From an uncultured Draconibacterium sp. (GTDB lineage: Bacteria > Bacteroidota > Bacteroidia > Bacteroidales > Prolixibacteraceae), in contig NZ_OY771649.1 in NCBI RefSeq assembly GCF_963674925.1, forward strand, positions 1,798,001 to 1,862,000: a stretch of 64,000 nucleotides of DNA, written 5' to 3'. The translations under genes were made by a program, and so were the position numbers. This document shows positions 18,202 to 26,912 of this stretch, one piece after another. Within the stretch, counting starts at the first letter, position 1; each line of letters opens with the position of its first letter. The notes under the pieces are model-generated. The model worked only from the letters and a program-made list of their open reading frames with translations, made no database searches and was not told the origin of the DNA.

Positions 18202-19203
18202 TTATGAAAGCGATGAACGCATTTGTTCCAACGCATGCAGCTGGCCGTTAAAAAAGCGGTTGCGTTCTTTAGCGCCGGTGTGGCTTATTAAGTTTGATTT
18301 TGTAAGCAATCCCCGAAAATATTTATCCAGCTCTATACAAAAACTCTGATTGCTTGTATTCAATAAACTAATAACATTAAAAGTCAGATAGGAACTGTAT
18401 CCGCTCTCAGTACGAACAAGTATAGTATTGTCATTCAAAACAACCTCGTTGTAATACAGCCTGAAATTGTTTTCCACACCGATGGGTTCGCTGCCATAAA
18501 GGAACTTAAAGCCTAACTCAGCCTCTTTCTGAATATGATGAATCCACTTTTCCATTTTATCAAGCAGGTTAAGCAGGTCGTCCTTATTTTTAAAAAAGCC
18601 GGAGACATAGTAAAACTCAATCTGGCTGAGCATGATCGTGAAAGTATGATTGTTCCAAATTTCAATGGTTGGGATTTGTGAAGCTAAAGCCAGTGCTTTT
18701 CTGCCATTCACATAAGCCGTATTTTCCAGGTCATCAAAACTAAACATCTTTTCTTTGTACTCAGGAAACTGGAAAAGTGTTTTTTCCCAGAAAAAGACTT
18801 TAAAAGCGGCAATTTCAGGTAACTGAAAATAATGAAAAACAGGAGGATCTTTTGCTGCATAAATGATCTCCGCCTGTTTTGAATCGTGAATACGTTTTGT
18901 ATCCTCATATAATTTCCCCAACCAATCGCTAACCCTGAAATTATCAGGTTGAATTACCGAGCAACTAAAATTTACACTCGATAAATCTTCCCCATTTAAC
19001 TGGTCTAACGAAATATTGAAAAAATCTTTCAGCACAAATAACTCTTCAAGGGTGAGTTCTTTGTCTCCTCTTATTCTTCGATAAGCACTGTCCTGACTAA
19101 TGCCCAATAAATTAGAAACTTCGAAAACAAGTGAGATATTCGGGGACAATTTTTCTTTTACCAGTTGAAAAAACTCCTTCTGAATAGTACTAACCCGATG
19201 CAT
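18202..19203 (-). CDS. Helix-turn-helix transcriptional regulator with large C-terminal domain
   Basis: A 333-residue protein. Residues ~15-60 form an XRE-like helix-turn-helix (VSNLLGISQDSAYRRIRGDKELTLEELF, read in two parts). A ~270-residue region of unknown function follows, with aromatic clusters and no recognised ligand-binding motif. This architecture is frequent in Bacteroidota but uncharacterised. It converges on the lipid-like operon (78 bases between stops), so it is a possible, unproven, regulator of it. The ~265 bases upstream, to 19469, are AT-rich and show no other gene. Confidence 0.75.
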   Translation of the reverse strand: MHRVSTIQKEFFQLVKEKLSPNISLVFEVSNLLGISQDSAYRRIRGDKELTLEELFVLKDFFNISLDQLNGEDLSSVNFSCSVIQPDNFRVSDWLGKLYEDTKRIHDSKQAEIIYAAKDPPVFHYFQLPEIAAFKVFFWEKTLFQFPEYKEKMFSFDDLENTAYVNGRKALALASQIPTIEIWNNHTFTIMLSQIEFYYVSGFFKNKDDLLNLLDKMEKWIHHIQKEAELGFKFLYGSEPIGVENNFRLYYNEVVLNDNTILVRTESGYSSYLTFNVISLLNTSNQSFCIELDKYFRGLLTKSNLISHTGAKERNRFFNGQLHALEQMRSSLS

Positions 19204-19469
19204 GCAGTTAATTTAAGATTTTATCGTCTGTTCAGTCTTTTACGGCATGAATTCAATTTTGATTCATATCAATTGAAATAAATTATAAGTTAAACTAACA
19301 CGATTTAATCACGCCCTGCAAACGAGCATCGTCAACGGATATATTAAGTTATTAATACGTAAAAGTCAGATTGTTAATAGCCTTGTGATAAATTCAGGGT
19401 TTATTTTACTTTTTACGATTGACTTAAGTTGTTATTTTTCTTAAATTGTAAATCATACAAGGAGGGGAA

Positions 19470-19682
19470 ATGAAGAGTTTAAAAAATAATGTAGGGACAG
19501 TTGTCGGCGTGGTTACAATTCTAACATCAATAGTTCTGTTTTTTCCAATAGCATTTGATAATCAAAGGGTTTATACAATCATTATTTATACATCAATAGC
19601 CATACTGCTTTTGCTATTGTTCTTTCTAATATGGATAAATGTTTTCGCAACCGGCAAGCATAAAAATCATTATCCCGATTAA
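19470..19682 (+). CDS. Small two-helix membrane protein
   Basis: A 70-residue protein with two hydrophobic helices (about 9-29 and 33-57) and a polar tail KHKNHYPD. The family is not recognised. It is preceded by AAGGAGGGG eight bases before the ATG, a near-perfect Shine-Dalgarno site that is exceptional in this window. It converges with the MerR-type regulator, with only 10 bases between stop codons. Confidence 0.6.
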   Translation: MKSLKNNVGTVVGVVTILTSIVLFFPIAFDNQRVYTIIIYTSIAILLLLLFFLIWINVFATGKHKNHYPD

Positions 19683-19692
19683 TTCCAAAAGG

Positions 19693-20571
19693 CTATCCGA
19701 GATACTTTTTAAATTCACGATAATCTTTAACCACCTTAAAGTTTCGAGGTAATTTTGGTGCGTGTTCTTTTATCTGCCAACCCGTAACAAATACCTTTTG
19801 GTGCTGGTATAATTCTTTTAACTTTTCAAGATAAATTTCCAAATCTTCCTTTTGGACCGGACTGATGAAAGCGGTAAAAATAAAATCCAGCTCGATGTGC
19901 GATCGAAGCTTTTCGAGATCGGCAAAAGGTACAAACTGACCAAGATAAATTACGTTGTACCCCGATTTTGCCGCCAGGTATGAATAAAACAACAAACTCA
20001 GTTCGTGTAATTCTTCTTCGGGCAGATAAAACAAAATGGTTTTTCCCTTTGAGTTGGAAATACCAAAAGAATCGATAGCCGCTATTATCTTCTGGCGGAT
20101 AAAATTGGTGATGTAATGTTCCTGCGACGGAAAAATAGAACCAACCTGCCAAAAGGTGCCAATGCGCTCGAATAAGACGAAAAATATATTTTGCATTGCT
20201 TCTTCAATACCATATTTTTCAACAATCTCGTTTATCAGTGCCGTAAACCCTACATTATCAAAGTTCACCATAAAAAGTAGAAGCTGATCGATATAACCCT
20301 CTTCCGATTTTTTTGTTTTGGCCACATCAAGCACGGTTTGTTTAATGTCGTCTTCTTTCCAGGCAGCTACCTTCGAAATTTTGTATCCATTACGTACCAA
20401 TAACGAAACATTCAACATACGTTTCAAATCCTCATCGGTGTAATATCGGATATTAGTATCGGTTCGTTCGGGCTTCAGTAAATCATACCTCTTTTCCCAA
20501 ATTCGAATGGTGTGCGCCTTTATACCCGATAAGGTCTCCAAATCTTTTATTGAATATCCTTCTGTTTTCAT
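19693..20571 (-). CDS. MerR-family regulator with cobalamin-binding domain (CarH/LitR-like)
   Basis: A 292-residue regulator. An N-terminal MerR winged helix (YSIKDLETLSGIKAHTIRIWEKRY, read in parts, with YYTDEDL at ~43-49) is joined to a helical bundle and a Rossmann cobalamin domain. The adenosylcobalamin signature of CarH, Trp-x9-Glu-His, is intact (W141, E151, H152). A histidine equivalent to the lower axial ligand is present at H189 in EELHELS. CarH proteins are tetrameric repressors that release DNA when light breaks the Co-C bond. No carotenoid or photolyase genes adjoin it, so its targets are open. The neighbouring operon encodes a B12-radical-SAM enzyme. Confidence 0.88.
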   Translation of the reverse strand: MKTEGYSIKDLETLSGIKAHTIRIWEKRYDLLKPERTDTNIRYYTDEDLKRMLNVSLLVRNGYKISKVAAWKEDDIKQTVLDVAKTKKSEEGYIDQLLLFMVNFDNVGFTALINEIVEKYGIEEAMQNIFFVLFERIGTFWQVGSIFPSQEHYITNFIRQKIIAAIDSFGISNSKGKTILFYLPEEELHELSLLFYSYLAAKSGYNVIYLGQFVPFADLEKLRSHIELDFIFTAFISPVQKEDLEIYLEKLKELYQHQKVFVTGWQIKEHAPKLPRNFKVVKDYREFKKYLG

Positions 20572-20756
20572 TTCTCGTGAAATTAAATTGTCATGCGTAT
20601 CAAACTATCTTAACAACATTGACAACAGGTTTTTTGTTTAATATTAAAACTACAAATAATAAACAAAATAAAAATACCCTGCTACTTAAATTAATTTTTA
20701 AAGAATATACTTTGAATGCTTCAGCATTATAAATTTTATGTCATTTTTGTAAGAAA

Positions 20757-21734
20757 ATGCACACCATGTTAAAACGAACTTTCTTTTTCGCCCTGTTTTT
20801 AGTTGCGGGTTTGCTCTCCGTTCATGCACAAAAATACGCCATTGTTATCCACGGAGGAGCCGGAGTTATGTCGAAAGACAAAATGGATGAAGAGGCCCGA
20901 TCCAACTACAAAGCTAAGTTGAACGAAGCACTTGAGTTAGGCGAACAACTATTAAAAGATGGAGCCGCAGCTACCGATGTTGTGGTGAAAGTAATTAACG
21001 TGATGGAAAACTCGCCGCTTTTTAATGCGGGCAAAGGAGCCGTATTTACCCACGATGGTGTAAACGAACTCGATGCCTCAATTATGGAAGGAAAAACACT
21101 AAATGCCGGAGCTGTTGCGGGCGTGCAGGATATTAAAAACCCCATAAATGCAGCACGCGAAGTAATGGAGAACTCGGAACATGTAATGCTGAGTGGAAAA
21201 GGTGCTTCGGAGTTTGCCAAACAACAGGGACTTGAAATCGTTCCCAACAAATATTTTTATACCGAACACCGTTACCAGTCGCTTCAAAGTTTATTAAAAC
21301 GCGAACGCGAGCGCACTCAAAAAGACAATACCGGAACGGTGGGTTGTGCCGTTCTCGATACCCACGGAAATTTATGTGCAGGTACATCAACCGGCGGAAT
21401 GACCAACAAAAAATTTGGCCGGATTGGCGATTCGCCAATTATTGGAGCAGGTACTTATGCCAACAATAAAACATGTGCTGTTTCGTGCACCGGTCATGGC
21501 GAATACTATATTCGGCTGGGCTTTGCCCGCGATATTTCGGCCATGATGGAATACCAAAACCTTAGTGTTACCGAGGCCTGTAAAAAAGAAATCGATAAAT
21601 TGAGCGAACTTGAAGGCACCGGCGGCGTTATTGGTGTTGATGCCGAGGGTAATATTGCCATGGAGTTTAACACCAGCGGAATGTTTCGTGGTTATATAAA
21701 ATCAAGCGGCGAAAAAGAAATTGCTATTTTTTAA
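20757..21734 (+). CDS. Isoaspartyl peptidase / plant-type L-asparaginase (Ntn hydrolase)
   Basis: A 325-residue precursor with a signal peptide (LVAGLLSVHAQ), hence periplasmic. Mature features are VIHGGAGVMSK near the N-terminus and, at the autocleavage site, Gly-Thr in NTGTVGCAVLDTHGN. The Thr becomes the nucleophile of the beta subunit, followed by TSTGGMTNKKFGRIGDSPIIGAG (read in parts), the asparaginase-2 substrate site. The enzyme removes isoaspartyl residues from peptides and may hydrolyse asparagine. A second ATG three codons on (20766) is an equally good start. It has no functional link with its neighbours. Confidence 0.94.
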   Translation: MHTMLKRTFFFALFLVAGLLSVHAQKYAIVIHGGAGVMSKDKMDEEARSNYKAKLNEALELGEQLLKDGAAATDVVVKVINVMENSPLFNAGKGAVFTHDGVNELDASIMEGKTLNAGAVAGVQDIKNPINAAREVMENSEHVMLSGKGASEFAKQQGLEIVPNKYFYTEHRYQSLQSLLKRERERTQKDNTGTVGCAVLDTHGNLCAGTSTGGMTNKKFGRIGDSPIIGAGTYANNKTCAVSCTGHGEYYIRLGFARDISAMMEYQNLSVTEACKKEIDKLSELEGTGGVIGVDAEGNIAMEFNTSGMFRGYIKSSGEKEIAIF

Positions 21735-21786
21735 AAACGAATAAAAACTGAGGTCCCAAAGTTAATAGACACAACTAAAAACCGGC

Positions 21787-23841
21787 ATGAAGTTTCTTTA
21801 TCCAACATTTTTGTTTGCACTACTGGCAGTTGCCATTCCGATTCTTATACACTTGTTTAGCTTCAAGCGCTATAAAACCGTGTATTTTAGTAATGTCAGT
21901 TTTTTAAAAGACATCAAAAAAGAGTCGGAAAAGAAATCGCGACTAAAACAGTTGCTTCTTCTTGCCGCGCGAATTCTGACCATCGTTTTCCTGGTTTTTG
22001 CTTTTGCCCAGCCTTTTATTCCCGCCAACAACGATGCTCAAAAACAAAACAATCAGCTGGTGGCCGTTTACATCGACAATTCGTTTTCGATGAACGCACT
22101 TTCCGAACAGGGGCAGCTGCTTGAAGTGGCGCGTAACAAAGCTCTTGAGATTTGTATGGCCTACCCTCCCGGAACAAAATTCAGGTTATTTACCAACGAT
22201 TTAAATCCAAAACACCAGCATATTTTTAATAAGGAACAGTTTATTCAGCAGGTTTCAGGTATTCAAACCAGCCCAACAGTGGTACCACTCTCGATTATTT
22301 ACAACCGCTTTGCCAGCGAAATGAACGATAACGAAGCCGATAAAAACCTGTACTTCATTTCCGATTTTCAGCGCAGCATTACCGATATCGATAATTTTTC
22401 AGATAACGGGATATTCAGTTATTACCTGCCGCTGGTTCCTAACGAAGTGGCCAATCTCTATATCGATTCGTGCTGGGTGGAATATCCGGCGCACCGATTG
22501 GGACAGGAAGAAAATATGTTCGTCAGGATAAAAAACAGCTCGAACCAGAATTACCAGAATTTACCGTTAAAGCTGTTTCTCAACGACTCAATAAAATCGA
22601 TTACCAATTTCTCGGTTGAGGCACAAAACGAAATTATTGCCAACCTGAAATACAACAATACCAGCAGCGGAGCGCAGTTGGGAAAAATTGAGATTACCGA
22701 TTACCCGTTTACGCACGATAACAATTGGTACATCAGTTATTTTGTGGAGCCGAAGCTAAAAGCTCTGGCACTTTATACCGATGCAACAGATTCGAAAGAA
22801 GGGCTGAATTATTTGCGCGCCTTATTTAATAACGACGATTATGTGGTACTCGACGAAATGAACCGGCAAAACCTGCAGGCCAACCGACTGAGCGACTACA
22901 ACACCATTTTTTTGCTGAACATCGACAATTTCTCGAGCGGTTTGCTAAACGAGTTAGAGTCAGTTGTAAGCGCCGGAACCTCAGTAGTACTCTTCCCGAA
23001 ATGGATTAACGACATGAGTGCCGGAAACCGGTTACTGGCAACATTTGGTGCTAACCGAATGGCTCGTATCGATTCCACAAAACAAGATATTTCGGCCATC
23101 GATTACGAGAATAAGTTTTATGCTGATGTTTTTAAAAAGCGGGAAGAAAATCCGGTTTTGCCACAAGTTGATGGTCACTTCCGGTTTGCACAAACCATGC
23201 AAACCGACGAACATACACTACTGGCATTTCAGAATGGCGACAAAGCACTTTCGCAACTCAATTATCAGGATGGTAAAGTGTGGATTTTTGCCTTCCCACT
23301 TTCGCAAAGAAACGAATCGTTTGCCCGCGATGTGCTTTTTGTGCCAACGCTATACAACATTGTTTTGAATAGTCTACCGAAACAGGAAATGTCGTTTATT
23401 GTTGGAAAAAACAGTTTTATCAATCTGCCACGAAATCTGAAAGTGGATTTAAACTCATCTATTGAGATCGAGCATGCCGGAACGGGCGAAAAATTTATTC
23501 CTGTAAAAAATATCAATGGCAGAAATATACGTCTTGAGTTTGGCGAACAGATAATTACTGATGGTCATTACCTGATTGAAAACGATGATAACACCATTGC
23601 GTCAATGGCGTTTAATTACAATCGTTTGGAATCGGATTTGCGTTACTTCCAGACCAACGAACTAAACACCCGCCTGCAAACCAACCAGCTAAGTAATGCA
23701 ACGGTTATTGAAGAAGTTGATCGTAATTTTTCTGAAATATTCGACGACATTCAGAATGGCCGCCAATTGTGGAAATGGTGTTTATTGCTGGCATTGTTCT
23801 TTATTCTTTGTGAGGTACTCATTGCGCGTTTCTGGAAATAG
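21787..23841 (+). CDS. BatA-domain / von Willebrand factor A membrane protein
   Basis: A 684-residue inner-membrane protein. The N-terminal BatA double-helix region (FLYPTFLFALLAVAIPILIHLF, read in parts, then a second helix at ~60-78) precedes a VWA-like domain with MIDAS DNSFSM at ~99-104. A long periplasmic region and a C-terminal helix (WCLLLALFFILCEVL) follow. Such proteins accompany aerotolerance (Bat) or MoxR-linked systems. Here no MoxR ATPase is adjacent, so the role is unknown. Two codons of spacing logic (52 bases after the peptidase) allow co-transcription. Confidence 0.85.
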   Translation: MKFLYPTFLFALLAVAIPILIHLFSFKRYKTVYFSNVSFLKDIKKESEKKSRLKQLLLLAARILTIVFLVFAFAQPFIPANNDAQKQNNQLVAVYIDNSFSMNALSEQGQLLEVARNKALEICMAYPPGTKFRLFTNDLNPKHQHIFNKEQFIQQVSGIQTSPTVVPLSIIYNRFASEMNDNEADKNLYFISDFQRSITDIDNFSDNGIFSYYLPLVPNEVANLYIDSCWVEYPAHRLGQEENMFVRIKNSSNQNYQNLPLKLFLNDSIKSITNFSVEAQNEIIANLKYNNTSSGAQLGKIEITDYPFTHDNNWYISYFVEPKLKALALYTDATDSKEGLNYLRALFNNDDYVVLDEMNRQNLQANRLSDYNTIFLLNIDNFSSGLLNELESVVSAGTSVVLFPKWINDMSAGNRLLATFGANRMARIDSTKQDISAIDYENKFYADVFKKREENPVLPQVDGHFRFAQTMQTDEHTLLAFQNGDKALSQLNYQDGKVWIFAFPLSQRNESFARDVLFVPTLYNIVLNSLPKQEMSFIVGKNSFINLPRNLKVDLNSSIEIEHAGTGEKFIPVKNINGRNIRLEFGEQIITDGHYLIENDDNTIASMAFNYNRLESDLRYFQTNELNTRLQTNQLSNATVIEEVDRNFSEIFDDIQNGRQLWKWCLLLALFFILCEVLIARFWK

Positions 23842-23907
23842 GAAAAGCATCGCTTATCGGTTCAATTAGCTGATTTTTCTCACTGCTTTTTAACACCACT
23901 GCTGCCG

Positions 23908-23938
23908 TTGCTTTTTAGGCGCAAAAATTGTATTTCTG
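23908..23938 (+). promoter_or_regulatory. Promoter of the ornithine aminotransferase gene
   Basis: TTG at 23908-23910, a 20-base spacer and TATTTCTG at 23931-23938 (seven of eight to TAnnTTTG), 22 bases before the ATG. It fits the Bacteroidota -33/-7 arrangement. Confidence 0.5.
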
Positions 23939-23960
23939 CATTAAAATTAAACAACTTATT

Positions 23961-25184
23961 ATGACTAAACTAAGTTCTGCAGACTACATGGCCAAAGAAG
24001 ATAAATTTGGCGCTCACAATTACCATCCGCTACCGGTTGTTCTTTCGAAAGGCGAAGGCGTTTTTGTGTGGGATGTTGAGGGTAAAAAATATTTCGATTT
24101 TCTGGCAGCATACTCCGCTGTTAACCAGGGACACTGCCATCCAAAAATTATTGACGCACTAACTGAGCAGGCCAAAACGCTGGCATTAACATCAAGAGCT
24201 TTTTACAACGATGTGCTGGGCGAATGGGAAGAGTACATGACCAAACTGTTTGGCTACGATAAGATGTTGCCCATGAACTCGGGTGCCGAGGCTGACGAAA
24301 CAGCGTTAAAACTGATTCGGAAGTGGGCATACAAAGTAAAGGGTATTCCTACAAATGAAGCCAAAATAGTAGTTTGCGACGGCAATTTCCACGGACGCAC
24401 CATCACCATCATTTCCATGTCAAGCGATCCGGATGCATACAGTCACTACGGCCCTTACACGCCCGGTTTTGTAAATATACCTTACAACGATGTTGATCGA
24501 TTGGAAGAAGAACTGCAGGATCCGAATGTGGCAGGTTTTCTTGTAGAACCGATTCAGGCAGAAGCAGGCGTTTATGTTCCAGAGGATGGATACCTGAAAA
24601 AAGCAAGTGAGTTGTGTAAAAAATACAACGTGTTGTTTGTAGCCGACGAGGTACAGACCGGTTTGGCCCGTACAGGAAAAATGCTGGCTTGCGATCATGA
24701 AAATGTTCGCCCCGATATTTTGGTTTTAGGAAAAGCTGTTTCGGGCGGAATTTATCCGGTATCGTGCGTGCTGGCCGACGATGAGATTATGCTGACCATA
24801 AAACCCGGTGAACACGGCAGTACATACGGCGGTAACCCAATTGCAGGAAAAGTTGCCATGGCGGCACTCGATGTTATTCAGGAAGAAGGGCTTGTAGAAA
24901 ATGCTGAACGTTTAGGAAAAATATTCCGCGAAGAAATGCGCGCCATTGATTCGCCACTTATTGAAATTGTGCGGGGCAAAGGACTATTGAACGCTGTTGC
25001 CATCAAACCCACCAACGGAAAAACAGCCTGGGATGTATGTCTGGCCTTAAAAGAAAACGGTTTGATTGCCAAACCAACACACGAGCATATTATCCGATTC
25101 ACACCTCCGCTGGTTATTACCGAAGAACAATTAATGGAAGCAATTGAAATTATTAAAACAACGTTGAAAGAATTTGAAGTTTAG
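23961..25184 (+). CDS. rocD: Ornithine--oxo-acid aminotransferase
   Basis: A 407-residue class-III PLP aminotransferase converting ornithine plus 2-oxoglutarate to glutamate-5-semialdehyde plus glutamate. Visible: FLAAYSAVNQGHCHPKI near residue 45, NSGAEADETALKL, DEVQTGLARTG (PLP-phosphate aspartate region), and the Schiff-base lysine in LGKAVSGGIYPVS. This pattern is specific for ornithine aminotransferase within the class. ATG at 23961 is chosen over an upstream ATG at 23928 because homologues begin near KLSSADYMAKED and the promoter-like box lies between. It is monocistronic. Confidence 0.93.
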   Translation: MTKLSSADYMAKEDKFGAHNYHPLPVVLSKGEGVFVWDVEGKKYFDFLAAYSAVNQGHCHPKIIDALTEQAKTLALTSRAFYNDVLGEWEEYMTKLFGYDKMLPMNSGAEADETALKLIRKWAYKVKGIPTNEAKIVVCDGNFHGRTITIISMSSDPDAYSHYGPYTPGFVNIPYNDVDRLEEELQDPNVAGFLVEPIQAEAGVYVPEDGYLKKASELCKKYNVLFVADEVQTGLARTGKMLACDHENVRPDILVLGKAVSGGIYPVSCVLADDEIMLTIKPGEHGSTYGGNPIAGKVAMAALDVIQEEGLVENAERLGKIFREEMRAIDSPLIEIVRGKGLLNAVAIKPTNGKTAWDVCLALKENGLIAKPTHEHIIRFTPPLVITEEQLMEAIEIIKTTLKEFEV

Positions 25185-25192
25185 TTTATAAA

Positions 25193-25229
25193 ATAGTGAT
25201 ACTATCACTCGAAGTGATAGTATCACTAT
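25193..25229. terminator. Bidirectional terminator between rocD and oxyR
   Basis: A perfect 17 bp inverted repeat (25193-25209 and 25213-25229) with a three-base loop, between two converging genes. Each arm contains its own near-palindrome GTGATActATCAC. It is A-rich upstream and TA-rich downstream rather than ending in a T-run, so it may also act as a transcript-end stabiliser. Confidence 0.75.
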
Positions 25230-25232
25230 AAT

Positions 25233-26156
25233 TCACAAACGAATCGCAAACTTCTTTAAACGCTCATCAATCATTTCATCCGGAATAATCGTTTTAAATG
25301 CATCGCTTACTGCGTTAATAATACGCTCTTTCACAAAATTCTTGTGAATAACAATCGACACCTCGCGAATCGCCGGCGGATCATTAATTTCGCGTACATT
25401 TTTGCGTTGCTCATCGTTTAGCAGAGGCAAGTGCAATTCGGGAATTAAAGTATACCCTCCGTTTAAATCTACAATTCGTACAAGCGTATCAATACTTCCG
25501 GCTTCAAAAATATGATTATATGGCAGTTTGGTGGTACAAAAGTTAAAAACCTGATCGCGCAAACAATGTCCTTCTTCCAACACCCACAATTTCTCTTGTG
25601 GCATATTCCCGGGATTCAGCGGAACATCTTTCAGCGGATGATCGGCAGCGAAATAGGCATAGAAACGTTCGTAAAATAAGGGTATTTCCAAAAAATCGGG
25701 CTCATCAAGCGGTGTTGCCGCAATAAACATATCGATCCTGTCCTTTTTTAGCGTATCAACCAGCGTTGCCGTGTTCATCTCCGAAATGGTAAGTTGCACT
25801 GTTGGGCAGCTTTCACCAAACGATTTAATAAAACGAGGCACCAGGTAATTGGCAAGTGTTGGAATAACACCAACATGTAATGATCCGCTTAACGAATCGG
25901 TTTCATTCGATACCAGTTCCCCAATTTTTCGAATCTCTTTTAGCGACCGTTCTGCCTGTTCAATAATCTTTTTACCCAACGCAGTTGGTTCTATCGGATG
26001 TTTCGACCGATCAAAAATATCAACTTCCAACTCAGCTTCCAGCTTTTGTATCATCGTACTTAATGTGGGTTGTGTAACCCCGCATTGCTTTGATGCTGTT
26101 ACAAAATGCCTGTATTTATTCACCGCGAGAATATATTCCAATTGTTGCAACGTCAT
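25233..26156 (-). CDS. oxyR: Hydrogen-peroxide sensor, LysR-family regulator OxyR
   Basis: A 307-residue LysR regulator: an N-terminal winged helix (QQLEYILAVNKYRHFVTAS, residues 4-22) and a two-lobe effector domain. The two redox cysteines of OxyR are conserved with identical spacing: C198 in EEGHCLRDQ and C207 in FNFC, nine residues apart. A disulfide between them would activate the protein under peroxide. The start is ATG at 26156; an in-frame ATG at 26249 would add a non-conserved leader and run across the promoter region. It is divergent from ahpC-ahpF, its expected target. Confidence 0.95.
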   Translation of the reverse strand: MTLQQLEYILAVNKYRHFVTASKQCGVTQPTLSTMIQKLEAELEVDIFDRSKHPIEPTALGKKIIEQAERSLKEIRKIGELVSNETDSLSGSLHVGVIPTLANYLVPRFIKSFGESCPTVQLTISEMNTATLVDTLKKDRIDMFIAATPLDEPDFLEIPLFYERFYAYFAADHPLKDVPLNPGNMPQEKLWVLEEGHCLRDQVFNFCTTKLPYNHIFEAGSIDTLVRIVDLNGGYTLIPELHLPLLNDEQRKNVREINDPPAIREVSIVIHKNFVKERIINAVSDAFKTIIPDEMIDERLKKFAIRL

Positions 26157-26158
26157 AA

Positions 26159-26175
26159 TATTGATTTTATCAATA
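26159..26175. promoter_or_regulatory. Candidate OxyR/LysR operator
   Basis: Dyad TATTGAT-TTT-ATCAATA containing a T-N11-A LysR core, three bases upstream of the oxyR start codon. It would suit autoregulation. A -7-like box TATATTTG for oxyR lies next to it on the minus strand (26176-26183). Confidence 0.45.
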
Positions 26176-26194
26176 CAAATATACATTTTATCTG

Positions 26195-26226
26195 TTTGAT
26201 TAATATCGAAGGGCGCATTATGTTTG
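26195..26226 (+). promoter_or_regulatory. ahpC promoter
   Basis: TTTG at 26195-26198, a 20-base spacer and a perfect TAnnTTTG box (TATGTTTG, 26219-26226), 52 bases before ahpC. The oxyR-ahpC gap carries promoters on both strands. Confidence 0.65.
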
Positions 26227-26278
26227 CAGCAGAAATTTAAGAGAAACACAAATAAGTTAAATATTTAAAGAAAAAACT

Positions 26279-26842
26279 ATGTCACAAATTGGAAAACAAG
26301 TAGTAGATTTTGAAGTACAGGCATTTGCAAACAACGCTTTCAAAACAGTAAAAAAAGAAGATGTATTAGGTAAATGGTCGATCTTTTTCTTCTACCCTGC
26401 CGATTTCACATTCGTGTGTCCTACCGAATTGGAAGACCTGGCAAACAAGTACGAAGAATTTAAAGCAACCGGTGCCGAGATTTACTCGGTTTCAACTGAT
26501 ACACACTTTGTACACAAAGCATGGCACGACACTTCAGAAACAATTAAAAAAATCAAATACCCAATGTTGGCCGATCCAACAGGCGTTTTGTCACGCGGAT
26601 TTGATGTTATGATTGAAGAAGCCGGTTTGGCAGAGCGTGGAACTTTTATCGTAAACCCACAAGGCGAAATTGTAGCATACGAAGTGGTTGCCGGAAACGT
26701 TGGAAGAAATGCAGATGAACTACTTCGCCGGTTGAAAGCATTGCAGTTTGTTGCTGAGCACCCATCAGAAGTTTGCCCTGCAAAATGGGAAGAAGGACAG
26801 AAAACATTAGAGCCAAGCATCGACCTTGTTGGTGTGATCTAA
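26279..26842 (+). CDS. ahpC: Alkyl hydroperoxide reductase subunit C (2-Cys peroxiredoxin)
   Basis: A 187-residue typical 2-Cys peroxiredoxin reducing H2O2, organic peroxides and peroxynitrite. The peroxidatic cysteine is in DFTFVCPTELEDL (~C47) and the resolving cysteine in HPSEVCPAKW (~C166). The length matches the bacterial AhpC1 group. It is reduced by AhpF, encoded 70 bases downstream, and is divergent from oxyR, giving a self-contained peroxide-response module. Confidence 0.98.
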   Translation: MSQIGKQVVDFEVQAFANNAFKTVKKEDVLGKWSIFFFYPADFTFVCPTELEDLANKYEEFKATGAEIYSVSTDTHFVHKAWHDTSETIKKIKYPMLADPTGVLSRGFDVMIEEAGLAERGTFIVNPQGEIVAYEVVAGNVGRNADELLRRLKALQFVAEHPSEVCPAKWEEGQKTLEPSIDLVGVI

Positions 26843-26872
26843 TAATACGCCAGAACAAGAAACTCAAAAATC

Positions 26873-26897
26873 AGGAGCAGCATTTTCAGCTGCTCCT
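26873..26897 (+). terminator. Intercistronic hairpin between ahpC and ahpF
   Basis: A 9 bp stem AGGAGCAGC/GCTGCTCCT with loop ATTTTCA, followed only by TTAAAAA. It is probably an attenuator or mRNA-stabilising hairpin that lowers ahpF relative to ahpC. Confidence 0.6.
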
Positions 26898-26912
26898 TTA
26901 AAAACCAAAGTC

